DNA of 64,000 bases from Paramecium octaurelia (lineage: Eukaryota; Ciliophora; Oligohymenophorea; Peniculida; Parameciidae): positions 501,163-565,162 of the forward strand of contig CAJJDP010000006.1 of assembly GCA_905182995.1 (NCBI GenBank), in the 5' to 3' direction. Made by a program: the position numbers and the translations under genes. This document shows positions 13,564 to 23,734 of the stretch, in pieces (positions within the stretch are counted from its first letter, which is position 1; each line of letters starts with the position of its first letter). The notes under the pieces were generated by a model. That model made no database searches. It saw only the letters and a program-made list of their open reading frames with translations, and was not told where the DNA came from.

Positions 13564-14398
13564 ATGGATTTAGATGAAGAAGAACAACCAATTCTCCATT
13601 TTAACTATAACTATGATGAGGCTGCTGAAATAGACTCTTCATTGAAAACTAGATTGAAATTCATAAAAAAAGTAAGGATTTAGCTAATTCTAGGTATATT
13701 TGATCATCAATATCTAAATATTTATTTCCGGAGCATTATCATTATTGCAAATTTCTTACCGAGACTAATAAGAAATAAAAGAGGTGGAATATTTGATTTT
13801 TGCAATTGTTGCCCTATTTGCCTTTTCCTCAATGTGTTTCCTACTTTGTAAATAGCGATTTGCAAGAAGAGCTCCAAACAATTATATTTTATTAATCTTC
13901 AATATGTTAACTTCTGGTTTTGTAATTTCAGAAATAATTTTCTTTGTTACTGTGTCAAATGATAAAATTTCAAGTAATAGATTTTATACATTTTATTAGA
14001 TGACCTAATAACTAAAGCAATATAAATGACCTTTTTAATCTTTACAGCATTAACAATACTTGCTTGGACTAGTTAAGACAATTTTTCAATTAAGAAAAAC
14101 ATTTTATTGTCCTTTTCTCTTTGTTTAACTTTGCTTTTATTATTCTATTACTAATTCGAAACAAAAGAAAGAGTCATATTTTTTATCATTTTAGCAATAT
14201 TTCTATATTCAGTTTACATCATCAATGGCATTAAGCAGATATTTGATAAAAAGGTATATATATTCATTATATCAACAGAGACATAGTCTTCAGAAAGATG
14301 ATTACATTCTTGGAGCACTCTTTATGAACTTCGAATTTATGTATATATACGAAGACCTTTCTGAATATTTTTAAGATATATTTTGGAAAAAGAAATGA
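13564..14398 (+). CDS. Bax inhibitor-1/TMBIM (lifeguard) family membrane protein
   Basis: TMBIM proteins are seven-helix calcium-leak channels of ER, Golgi or related membranes that modulate cell death. Introns of 22, 26 and 25 nt leave 253 residues. An acidic ~35-residue N-terminus leads to RLKFIKKVYLI and a series of hydrophobic segments (LIFAIVALFAFSSMCFLL, ILLIFNMLTSGFVISEII, MTFLIFTALTILAW, ILLSFSLCLTLLLLFYY, VIFFIILAIFLYSVYII). The C-terminal half-helix contains KDDYILGALFMNFEFMYIY, the family hallmark DDYILGAL, with the two acidic residues that gate conductance. Its stop faces that of the MIR gene 73 nt away. Confidence 0.85.
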
Positions 14399-14470
14399 AA
14401 TTAATAAGAAATTAATTATGCCCTTTAAATATAATATAGTTTTCCTAAATCACAAGCTTTATCAAATAAT

Positions 14471-15910
14471 TCACTATTTTAATTCTACTATCCATAAACA
14501 GAGACCATTAAATTTTTCAACAAAAACAGCTTCCTATTGAGTTCCTATTTTGCTCTCTGTTTAACATTTCGACTATGATAAGTACAGGTCTTTTGTAAGA
14601 TGCTTAATTACAAATGGTTAATTTGCACGTAATGGAGAATTTTCAAATTCTTAATATAATTAAATTTATACCTGATAACAGTAACCCTGTCATAGGTTTT
14701 CCTTCCAATCCATAGGCTTAATAACCTGATTGAGAGTATGATAAAACATTAGCACATGAAAGAAACTTTTTAGTATTATTATGTTGAATCAAAACTTCAT
14801 CATTCTTTCTTAATACTTTATCATCCTTTTGATTTTGGTTGATTTTTTAAATTCTCCAAAAATCGTTTTCTATATTAAATACAAAATAGTACCATCTCTT
14901 GGATAACTATAGAGAGAGACTTCTTAAAATTTTGTTGATTTATAACATGTTTTATGAGAATGCAGACTCCACCCAGTCCAAAAGTTTCTAATTATGATTG
15001 TGTCCCCAGACTTGATTTGAATTGGTTCCAAAGTTTAAACTTGTGGTTAGAAGCCCTTTGCTAAGCCTTCTTGAACAGGAAGAAGTTCCCATAAATCGTT
15101 TTCATCGCAATTTTTATATCCTGTTACTTCATTATATTGTGACACACTTTCAGTTTTATAAGTTCTACAATGAGAATGTAAACTAAATCCATTGTCAATA
15201 GATGTAATCCTAACATATTTTTTATCAATGGAAGTATCAATTGCATTGTAATTATTCACAAATATATCTTTTTCTGGTTTAATTACAAAATAATGTTTTT
15301 ATTCATCTAAATAAGCAAAACATTATTGGGTGACTTCTGACTTCTTTTATGCATTTAAATTAATGAACTATTGTTATCCATAATTTTGTATCGCCACAAC
15401 ATCCCCTAATCCTAAATCATTTTCAGTGAGTTAATATTTATGAAGAATAAAGTATGTGTAAAAGTCATCCTCTTTAGGAGTAGTTCCCAAATAATATTAA
15501 TCTAGTTCTTTCTGTCCAAACATAGTTTTTTCAACTACTAAATGAATTGTTCCTTTCAAATATTATTTTGTAGCCACATGTCTTATTTAAAGCAATCTTC
15601 CTTATAAAATCTTCAATTATTAATCCATCTCTAAATAAAAATGATTTTACAAACAATATTAATGACCTATTTATGATTATTTTTAATATTCATTTAAATT
15701 CTATAAGCTCTAAACATTTATTCCATAACTAGAAGCTCTCCCTTCAGATTTAGGATAAATGTAGTTAAAAATCATTTTTCTCTTTTTTATAGGATAGATG
15801 TCTTAAGAATAATCTATGTTAAGTTCATTTATGATATAAAATTGATAAGAATAATAATATACAAATAGTTATAAGTATAACATATAATTATTAAATTATC
15901 TTTTAGGCAT
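14471..15910 (-). CDS. MIR-domain protein
   Basis: MIR domains are beta-trefoils shared by protein O-mannosyltransferases, inositol-trisphosphate and ryanodine receptors, and SDF2. With introns of 23 and 22 nt the frame from ATG 15910 gives 464 residues. A short basic N-terminus precedes a hydrophobic, aromatic stretch (about residues 10-27), which could be a signal anchor. Repeating units follow: GDVVAIQNYGQQQFINL, VRITSIDNGFSLHSHCRTY, and DTIIIRNFWTGWSLHSHKTC with DENDFWRI. The pattern of LHSH plus ND(F/L)W is characteristic of MIR. No PMT transmembrane region or channel pore is attached. A later ATG at 15775 would drop the hydrophobic leader. Confidence 0.72.
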
Positions 15911-15995
15911 TGAATCCAATTGCAAAAATAACACTTTGTCAATTAATTTGATTTATCACATACCTTATTCTAAAAATAAACCTCTAAATATTAGA

Positions 15996-16576
15996 ATGGC
16001 TGGTATTTTTAATTTTTAGCAATACTCAGGAATGGAAAAGATATGAAATTAATCCTTTATAGACACTTGTATTAATTGTTTAGTTCTGTTTGAAAGAAAA
16101 TTAAGTTCATAATACATCAATTAACCTAGGATTAAAGGAAGAAATTAAAGGTTTAGCATATTGAAGAATTATTCCTCGATAATTGGAATTCTTAAAATAT
16201 ATAAATATCTGAAAATAATTCGATTCTATAATTCCTATTCTCATTTGAATAAATATATGAGGTCTATTCAATAAAAAATACTAAGTCTTAGATTTATAAC
16301 GAGAAAGAAAATTTTAATAAGATTTAAGAAATTGTAAGAAATCGTAAATCAAGAACTACATTAAATCTTATTATAATTCATAAAAAAAGATCAAACAAAT
16401 TAAAAAGTGCTTCTGCAATTACAATTAAATAGTTAATTATATTTGATAAAGTAGTGACCAACGAGGAATCCAAAAATAGTAAGTAGAGAAGACAGAATAT
16501 ATTAATTGTTATTATAAATTTATAATGTTTCCATTTATTCTTTATTTTATTCAAGGGTTGTGCTGAGAATGGTTGA
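15996..16576 (+). CDS. Uncertain gene, exon structure unresolved
   Basis: A stretch from about 16163 to 16576 is open in one + frame with the purine-first codon bias of coding sequence here (for example QISENNSILQFLFSFEQIYE and EKENFNKIQEIVRNRKSR). Upstream pieces in other frames can be joined to an ATG at 15996 with introns of 17, 23 and 16 nt; two of these are shorter than introns elsewhere in the window, so the 5' structure is doubtful. The opposite strand is also largely open. No family recognised. Confidence 0.38.
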
Positions 16577-16710
16577 AACTTAATAGGAACCAAGAATCAT
16601 ATGATTAAATGATAGCTTTCATTTATAATTAGAATCTCAAAGTTCGCTAAGATACAAAATGAATCACTTTGAAATAATCTTAAAAATGATTAATTTAAAA
16701 TTATTGTAAA

Positions 16711-16947
16711 ATGGAAGTGCCATAGGTTTCAAGAACAAGATTGAGTTCAAAGAAGTTAAGTGAAGGAATCAGAATCGATAAAAAGGGTCATCCTATATTG
16801 AAAGGGTATAAAATGCATTAAGTTACATTCATCGATGAAATTGTCAAGGGAAATAAAATACATAATATAATCTTAGTAGATTGTTGGAAAGAGCATAATT
16901 TCAATAAATTTGACTCTGAAAATTAAAAATGCTGTTTGATTAGTTGA
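16711..16947 (+). CDS. Small uncharacterised protein, 78 aa
   Basis: An intronless 78-residue frame with its own ATG and TGA. It has a basic N-terminal third (RTRLSSKKLSEGIRIDKK) followed by HQVTFIDEIVKGNKIHNI and ILVDCWKEHN. The compact VTFIDE...L/IVD..KEHN arrangement looks like a short linear motif protein rather than an enzyme. No membrane segment. It lies in a cluster of small genes between the uncertain 16-kb gene and the duplicated gene at 17040. Confidence 0.6.
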
Positions 16948-17039
16948 AAATATAATCAGTATTATTATGATATATATACTTAAAAAAACATCTTTTAAAT
17001 TATTTTTGTTCGATTATATAAATTTAACATAAAATAAAA

Positions 17040-17528
17040 ATGTCTATTCGGGTCAAAGACTAATTGCTTTCACCTTAATTTAAAGAAATAGAACAAGAAT
17101 TGTCAACACAAGAATGTCGAAAATTCTCAACTATTTCAGCTGTTGAATTTAATACTCCTGAAACCAAGTATAGATCTACAATTGGACCTAATAAGATGGA
17201 TATATCAAAAGACACAAACTAAATGCACTATAGAAATAGAACGGCTAAATTTGAGGATGAACAATATAAACTTTATGAAGAGATCAAAGCTTTATTTTTG
17301 AAAAGATAATCCTTAAACCCAGCACTTTTCGAACCCAAAATTTTATTGAAGACTGAAAATAATCCAAAGAGAATTATGTATATTTTATTATCTTAATTTA
17401 TTAATTTTAGCATTAAAAGAAACCATGTCGCTCAATCAGAATCTAATTTTTCTGATTAAGTTATTATTGACAAAATTTATCTTGCTAATCAATAGAGCTT
17501 AAAAAATTTATTCACATATCAATTTTGA
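17040..17528 (+). CDS. Uncharacterised protein, ~151 aa (left assembly copy)
   Basis: The frame from ATG 17040 is open to TGA 17528. A 33-nt segment at about 17376-17408 begins GTATATTTT and ends TTTTAG, so it is probably an intron, but being a multiple of three it does not change the frame. The spliced product has 151 residues and is polar, with a charged middle (NRTAKFEDEQYKLYEEIKAL) and no signal peptide, membrane segment or known motif. It is identical to 18375-18863. Confidence 0.7.
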
Positions 17529-18106
17529 TATAAATAAATAAATTTATTTTATTCATTGAAATATATCATTCCCCTTTTTAATATTAAGTATGAACCGATT
17601 ATTCAAATTAATTTGTATCGATATAGATATCCAATCTGAGTATATAATAGAAATCATACTTAAAACTAAAAAGATTAAATCTTTATCTAAATTAGTTGTA
17701 AAATTTGGATGTATAAGATGTAATTTTATATGTGTCAAATAATAACTAAAACAATATACTTCTTTGATATGAAAATCACTAATTTAGTGTAATCTTAATA
17801 AAATCAATTCATACTTAAAAAGATTAAAAAAATACTTAATTATTGTGACCTATCAATTAATAATAAGGAAAACTAAAATGAAATTATATTCAAGTCTTTG
17901 TCATAACAATTTATACGAAATTGCATATGAGTCTGACCAATAATTTGTGAAGGACCTAATATATATATTATAGATTTATTTTCTTTTGTTACTAAGTATA
18001 AAAAGTGTGCAATGAATTAAAATGTTTATTTCCTATTTTTCAATATACTTATTACTATTATATTGTAATTAGCTTTTACATCTAATTTTTAATTAATATT
18101 TTAAAA

Positions 18107-18312
18107 ATGAAACAATTATAAAACCCTTATTTGTGCCTTATTGGAAATTAGAGGAGTCTTAAAACTACGCTTTTATAATATTTCACATATTACAAAATTG
18201 TGGATACATAATTGTGTGTATATCTGGTTTGTTCAGAAGAAAAGTTCTTAGCCAATACATCTTTATTCGGGAAATTGATACCTGTTTATTAAGAAACATT
18301 GTAACAAATGAA
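18107..18312 (+). CDS. RecA-like ATPase, truncated duplicate (assembly artefact)
   Basis: The first ~69 codons of the gene at 19442-19996, cut off by the N at 18313. Not a separate gene. Confidence 0.75.
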
Positions 18313-18374
18313 NCTTAAAAAAACATCTTTTAAATTATTTTTGTTCGATTATATAAATTTAACATAAAATAAAA

Positions 18375-18863
18375 ATGTCTATTCGGGTCAAAGACTAATT
18401 GCTTTCACCTTAATTTAAAGAAATAGAACAAGAATTGTCAACACAAGAATGTCGAAAATTCTCAACTATTTCAGCTGTTGAATTTAATACTCCTGAAACC
18501 AAGTATAGATCTACAATTGGACCTAATAAGATGGATATATCAAAAGACACAAACTAAATGCACTATAGAAATAGAACGGCTAAATTTGAGGATGAACAAT
18601 ATAAACTTTATGAAGAGATCAAAGCTTTATTTTTGAAAAGATAATCCTTAAACCCAGCACTTTTCGAACCCAAAATTTTATTGAAGACTGAAAATAATCC
18701 AAAGAGAATTATGTATATTTTATTATCTTAATTTATTAATTTTAGCATTAAAAGAAACCATGTCGCTCAATCAGAATCTAATTTTTCTGATTAAGTTATT
18801 ATTGACAAAATTTATCTTGCTAATCAATAGAGCTTAAAAAATTTATTCACATATCAATTTTGA
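18375..18863 (+). CDS. Uncharacterised protein, ~151 aa (right assembly copy)
   Basis: Exact copy of 17040-17528 shifted by 1,335 positions. Only one of the two should be kept. After it, 18864-19441 (and 17529-18106 in the left copy) hold no gene I can support, although short antisense frames exist. Confidence 0.7.
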
Positions 18864-19441
18864 TATAAATAAATAAATTTATTTTATTCATTGAAATATA
18901 TCATTCCCCTTTTTAATATTAAGTATGAACCGATTATTCAAATTAATTTGTATCGATATAGATATCCAATCTGAGTATATAATAGAAATCATACTTAAAA
19001 CTAAAAAGATTAAATCTTTATCTAAATTAGTTGTAAAATTTGGATGTATAAGATGTAATTTTATATGTGTCAAATAATAACTAAAACAATATACTTCTTT
19101 GATATGAAAATCACTAATTTAGTGTAATCTTAATAAAATCAATTCATACTTAAAAAGATTAAAAAAATACTTAATTATTGTGACCTATCAATTAATAATA
19201 AGGAAAACTAAAATGAAATTATATTCAAGTCTTTGTCATAACAATTTATACGAAATTGCATATGAGTCTGACCAATAATTTGTGAAGGACCTAATATATA
19301 TATTATAGATTTATTTTCTTTTGTTACTAAGTATAAAAAGTGTGCAATGAATTAAAATGTTTATTTCCTATTTTTCAATATACTTATTACTATTATATTG
19401 TAATTAGCTTTTACATCTAATTTTTAATTAATATTTTAAAA

Positions 19442-19996
19442 ATGAAACAATTATAAAACCCTTATTTGTGCCTTATTGGAAATTAGAGGAGTCTTAAAAC
19501 TACGCTTTTATAATATTTCACATATTACAAAATTGTGGATACATAATTGTGTGTATATCTGGTTTGTTCAGAAGAAAAGTTCTTAGCCAATACATCTTTA
19601 TTCGGGAAATTGATACCTGTTTATTAAGAAACATTGTAACAAATGAATGTTAAATTAATTAAGAGCTATTCTGAATACTTAGCTGTACTGGGTTCTTTTT
19701 CGTATTTAGATAATAATTAGTACGATATCATTATATTTGATGACATCTCTCATTTTATAGGAACTGATTAAAAAGAAAAGAAATTGAATTTAATCCTGCA
19801 TTTAATTTCACAAATAAAGCCAAGATAGCAATTAGATGATTTTCAGATAATTGTAAATTTATAGAGTGATATTATTGGTTAATTGATTGACTTAATAAAT
19901 TTAATTCGATATCATAACTTTTTGATTTGTGAACTAAAATTAAGTCCAAAGTAATAATGCAGTACTTAAAATTAGATTAACAATACAAATAGTTGA
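19442..19996 (+). CDS. P-loop/RecA-fold ATPase-like protein
   Basis: An intronless 184-residue frame. The N-terminus reads CLIGNQRSLKTTLLQYF, a degenerate Walker A (GxxxxxKT spacing without the usual second glycine), and YDIIIFDDISHFIG at about residue 100 resembles a Walker B strand with two aspartates. Between them are alternating strands and helices (LCVYLVCSEEKFL, LIKSYSEYLAVLGSF). Length and layout recall small RecA-like proteins such as SWSAP1 or Elongator Elp6, which often lose catalytic glycines. The exact family is uncertain. The gene starts inside assembly duplication 2 and is whole only here. Confidence 0.55.
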
Positions 19997-20114
19997 TATC
20001 ATAAAAATAATGGATAACTATCAATTACAATACAAAACAATAATTATGTCTGATATTTCAAGAGCAATAAATGATAGATTGTGATTATATTATATTTTCT
20101 TGATAATTATTATA

Positions 20115-21355
20115 TCAAAATTGTGAGAACATTTTTTTTAGAACACTCCCTATAATAAGAAATACAACACTAGTTAAGAGCAAATGCCATATGTATATAT
20201 CATACTGATAAGTTGATTGTTTGTTTTTTGTATGAAACATAGCTTTAAATTTCAATTACTACAATTCAGTTGAAAGGGTATCTTTACTAATTCTCAATTC
20301 TGCCTAAAATTGTAATAATAAAGATGATAATTTACAATTTATTTTTAGATTTAAGATTCAATCTCCTTATTTTTGTCAAAATGTTTCTAACTTTCAATGC
20401 CTGATTTTTAATGCGTTATCAAAGTTTAAGAGACTCTTAATTTAGGTTTCTCATTAAATTAAGATTTGCTTTACTATAAGTAGGATTGTTTTCGTTGTTC
20501 AAATCTCTAAATGGAAGTAGTATCACTTAAACTCAATTCTTGCTATGCATTGTCACTAATGTTTTTTTGGGAAGGAGTTTAAGATTGTTACTAAGAGGGA
20601 GTTAAATGTTAAAAGGGACTAGTGTATTAATCTATTTGATCTAAAAATTAATTGAGATCATTTGGCATAGAAATTATTGGTTGTTGAACAGTTTTCGTTT
20701 GATTTTAATGATATGATTCAAAACTATTGGTTGAATTTCTTAATATTTGAGGATTTATAATTTATTGAAATTTATTGTCCTCTCCCATCCGTATTGAGTT
20801 GTTAAATTGTTAAGACTATAAGGAATTTAATCTTTGTTAATAGATTTATGAATCGCTTTCATTGTTAGAACCTTTCTATTTAAGAGTTTGAGAATTGAAT
20901 TTAATAGGAATGTCATTATTAATTTATCCTACCTTCTAATCTAAAAAAGTCTGATTGATGGATGGCAACCTTTCATATGAGATGAAAGAATTAGATCTGT
21001 TTTCATTAGAAGCAGCAGGCAGAGAGAGAGATTATGTCTACAGGCAACCTTGTACTTTTTCGTTCCAAAACGGTGGAACAGACTTACAATTAGAGTATAA
21101 TCAAATTACGAAAGAATCAATTTTGCTTTCATCAAACTCAATTGCATCGATAATAATATCTCGATAATCATTGAAATTTTATTTTTTCAGTATCTGGAAA
21201 TATTTACATTCATCTCTTTTTAGTAATGAGAAATTTGGGATAAAGTTATAGGCATTGTGGTCTAATATTCTTACCAAAATTGGGAATTGAGCAATGTTGG
21301 TAATCAGAATCCTTTTGCTTAATTCAATAGTTGAGCAGTCAATTTTAAATAGCAT
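20115..21355 (-). CDS. VAP-like protein: N-terminal MSP domain, coiled coil, C-terminal anchor
   Basis: VAPs are tail-anchored ER proteins whose MSP domain recruits partners, such as OSBPs with FFAT motifs, to membrane contact sites. From ATG 21355, with introns of 27 and 32 nt, the protein has 393 residues. Residues 1-100 fit an MSP beta-sandwich (IELSKRILITNIAQFPILVR, FIPNFSLLKRDECKYFQIL, then FWNEKVQGCL). A Q/S/N-rich linker of about 200 residues follows, then a short helix, and the last 25 residues form a membrane anchor (WHLLLTSVVFLIIGSVL) with a short basic tail. The three-part layout is the VAP layout. The + strand is also open over part of this gene, but without the intron-frame agreement found here. 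Confidence 0.65.
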
Positions 21356-21518
21356 TAATTAATTATATTTGTTAAAGTAAGGTAATCATACACACTAGAA
21401 TGACAATAAGAATAAAATAATTCTGTGATTTTTAACAATGGATTTGGATTTTGCGATGAGTATATATTTCATATATTTTATATTTTAATTCCTACTTGAG
21501 CAATTAAATTAATTAAAA

Positions 21519-23600
21519 ATGCTTGATTATATTCCATTCACAAAAGGATAGGACAGCGATGTAAAAGTCGAAAGTAATACAGGAGGAGGGCACAATTCAA
21601 TACTTAAAAATTAAAAATATACACTTAAATTTCTATAAAATAAACAAAACTATGCTAAAATCAATAAAGTTACTGATTATTAATCACTATTAAATTCTCC
21701 TGAACAAATTACTACTAGGTCATTAGATATATAGTAATATGAATACTTTTTGCGCAAAGATGCATTAGAAAATAGATTGAAAGAATACAAAATATCTAAA
21801 GGATAATAAACGACTTTAACACGAAAGCAACTGCAATCGTCAATTAAAGTTGAAAATGTTCATTTAAATGAAAACTCTGATCATTATAAGAAATTGGAAT
21901 TGGCACTCAATAGATCAAAGTTTAATCGAGTGGGAAGCATTGGTGAAAGTTACAGATCTCAAGACTCGTTATCAAGCATATAAAAAATTACCAGATATTA
22001 ATAATTGCAATAATAAACCTAATATTTAGTAGTGTAATAGTAAGAAGAACAAAATAGATAAAAATCTTATTAAGAAGAGTAAAGTCTTTCTAGCATTAAA
22101 GTTGAAGAATAAATAGTAGATTTATCAACTGAGAAGCATGAAGAAGTAGTTCTAAATGAACCATTAGAAAATGAAAACTCTCTTTAGTGCGAATCTCAAC
22201 AGTAGGTTGAAATTTAAGATTAACCATAATAATTATAATAGTAAGTTAATGAGAGTTATGCCATCTCATAATTCTCAGTTCCTTAATAGTATTCCATCAA
22301 TAATGAAATTTCTTTGATTAACTATGAGGATGATGAAGATGTTGATGAAGAAGAAGAATAAGAATAAGTTCAATCTAACAAAAAATAAACTAAAAATAAA
22401 AAGTAACCTAAATAAAAGGCTTAGAAACAATAAAAATAACAACAATCTAATTCCAAAGTTAATCAAAGTATTCAATCAGTCAAAAAATCTGATGGCATAA
22501 GATCAAATAAAATTAGTAGATAACAATCTTAAATGTCTATATCTGATTTAGATAGAATTGAATAAATAATTCAATAGAATGCAAATGATCTAGATGAAGC
22601 AGAAGAAATGCAAAGAGATAAAATGAGAAAATAAATTAGAGAGTTAGAAGAAAAAATACAGAAGACTAGAGAAAGGCAAGAATAATTTTAATATAATCCA
22701 GAAGACTATAAAGATATGAGTGGAGAATACTTATAAACCAAAAAAAAGGAATAGCAATTATAATAACAGTAGGAATAATAGTAGTAATAATAGTAATAAT
22801 AGTAATAATAATAATAATATTAATAATAACAACAAAATTAATAATTCTAATCATAACCCTAATAACAACAATAACATTTATAGGTTAATACTCCAAAAAG
22901 GCAAGGGAAATAAGAAATTAGACCCAATATTTAAACCTAACTAAATATATCTAAATAGGCTAAATAAATAAAACCACCTGAAACTTAAAGTTAAGCAGTT
23001 TTACCTAATATTAATTAAAATTAAAGAGTATAAGAACATCCAATGACTGCTAAATCCCCTAGACTAGAAAAGAAAAATTAAGAAATCAATGAAATAGAAT
23101 CACAAAGAATATCATAGCATAGTATTGAATTAGAAAGGTCTGTTGTTGAATCGTTAAGAGATTTAGAAAAATAATAACAACATTCAACTCCAATTGTATC
23201 TGATCCATTGATAAAAATAGAAAATAAATTAAAGCAAATGCAAGAAGAGATGGAAGTTCATTAAAGGAAGCAGAGTGATTTAGACTTTGCTGATTTTTTG
23301 CTAACATCAGGAAATGTTTTCGATACAAATTATGAAGTAATTTGATTATTCTAATCATAGAAATATAAGATATTTCAAGTTGACAAAAAACCAGATCAAC
23401 CACCTGGCCATTTTGGAGAAGAGGAAAAAAACTTATATCAATAAATGAAGTATTGGGATGCTTAAAATACAGGAAATAGTAAAAAGATCTTAGCAGTTGC
23501 AGATATTGTTAGAGGTATTTGTACTAAATTTACTTCTGATGTAAATATAAGTGAAGCAGATGTAAAAACATAAAAAACAATAGATTCTGATTGGGATTGA
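21519..23600 (+). CDS. Large glutamine-rich protein with polyglutamine tract
   Basis: One frame of 685 residues with a single 24-nt intron (23341-23364) that contains an in-frame TGA. The N-terminal 250 residues are polar. An acidic run (DDEDVDEEEE) and a Lys/Gln block follow. At about residues 412-450 is a polyglutamine tract of roughly 38 residues, interrupted by E, Y, N and F and written mostly with TAA and TAG. Next comes a coiled-coil segment, and the last ~85 residues are more ordered (YKIFQVDKKPDQPPGHFGEE, KKILAVADIVRGICTKF). No enzymatic motif is visible. Low complexity suggests a scaffold or condensate protein; this is inference. Confidence 0.85.
22745..22885 (+). repeat. TAA/TAG-rich microsatellite encoding polyglutamine
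   Basis: A run of TAA, TAG and a few CAA/CAG codons within the polyglutamine gene. In any standard-code reading it is a wall of stops; read in other frames it gives false asparagine- or isoleucine-rich peptides. Confidence 0.85.
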
Positions 23601-23734
23601 ATATAATATTACTATTAAAATGAATAATTATTTGAACTTCTATTTATAATATTATTAAGATGTAAATAGTCAAACTAAATATATAAATTCAATTAATAAA
23701 TCATAGATGAATAATATTTAGAATATTAATCAAA

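Larger units (their letters stand above)
16979..19647. repeat. Assembly duplication 2: 1,334-bp exact tandem copy joined by one N
   Basis: Positions 16979-18312 and 18314-19647 are the same sequence, separated by an N at 18313. The unit contains one whole small gene (17040-17528 = 18375-18863) and the 5' end of the RecA-like gene, which is complete only after the right copy. This has the same signature as the other two duplications and is best read as an unmerged contig overlap. Confidence 0.93.

Noticed and set aside
17553-17738. A 61-codon minus-strand frame, present twice.
   Set aside because: It lacks an ATG start, has no motif, and its two copies come from assembly duplication 2.
20400-21290. 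Several long plus-strand frames that look protein-like.
   Set aside because: They do not join into one product, whereas the minus strand gives a continuous MSP, linker and anchor protein with introns that keep frame.
22720-22944. An asparagine-rich peptide frame and an antisense isoleucine-rich frame.
   Set aside because: They are out-of-frame readings of the TAA/TAG polyglutamine microsatellite.
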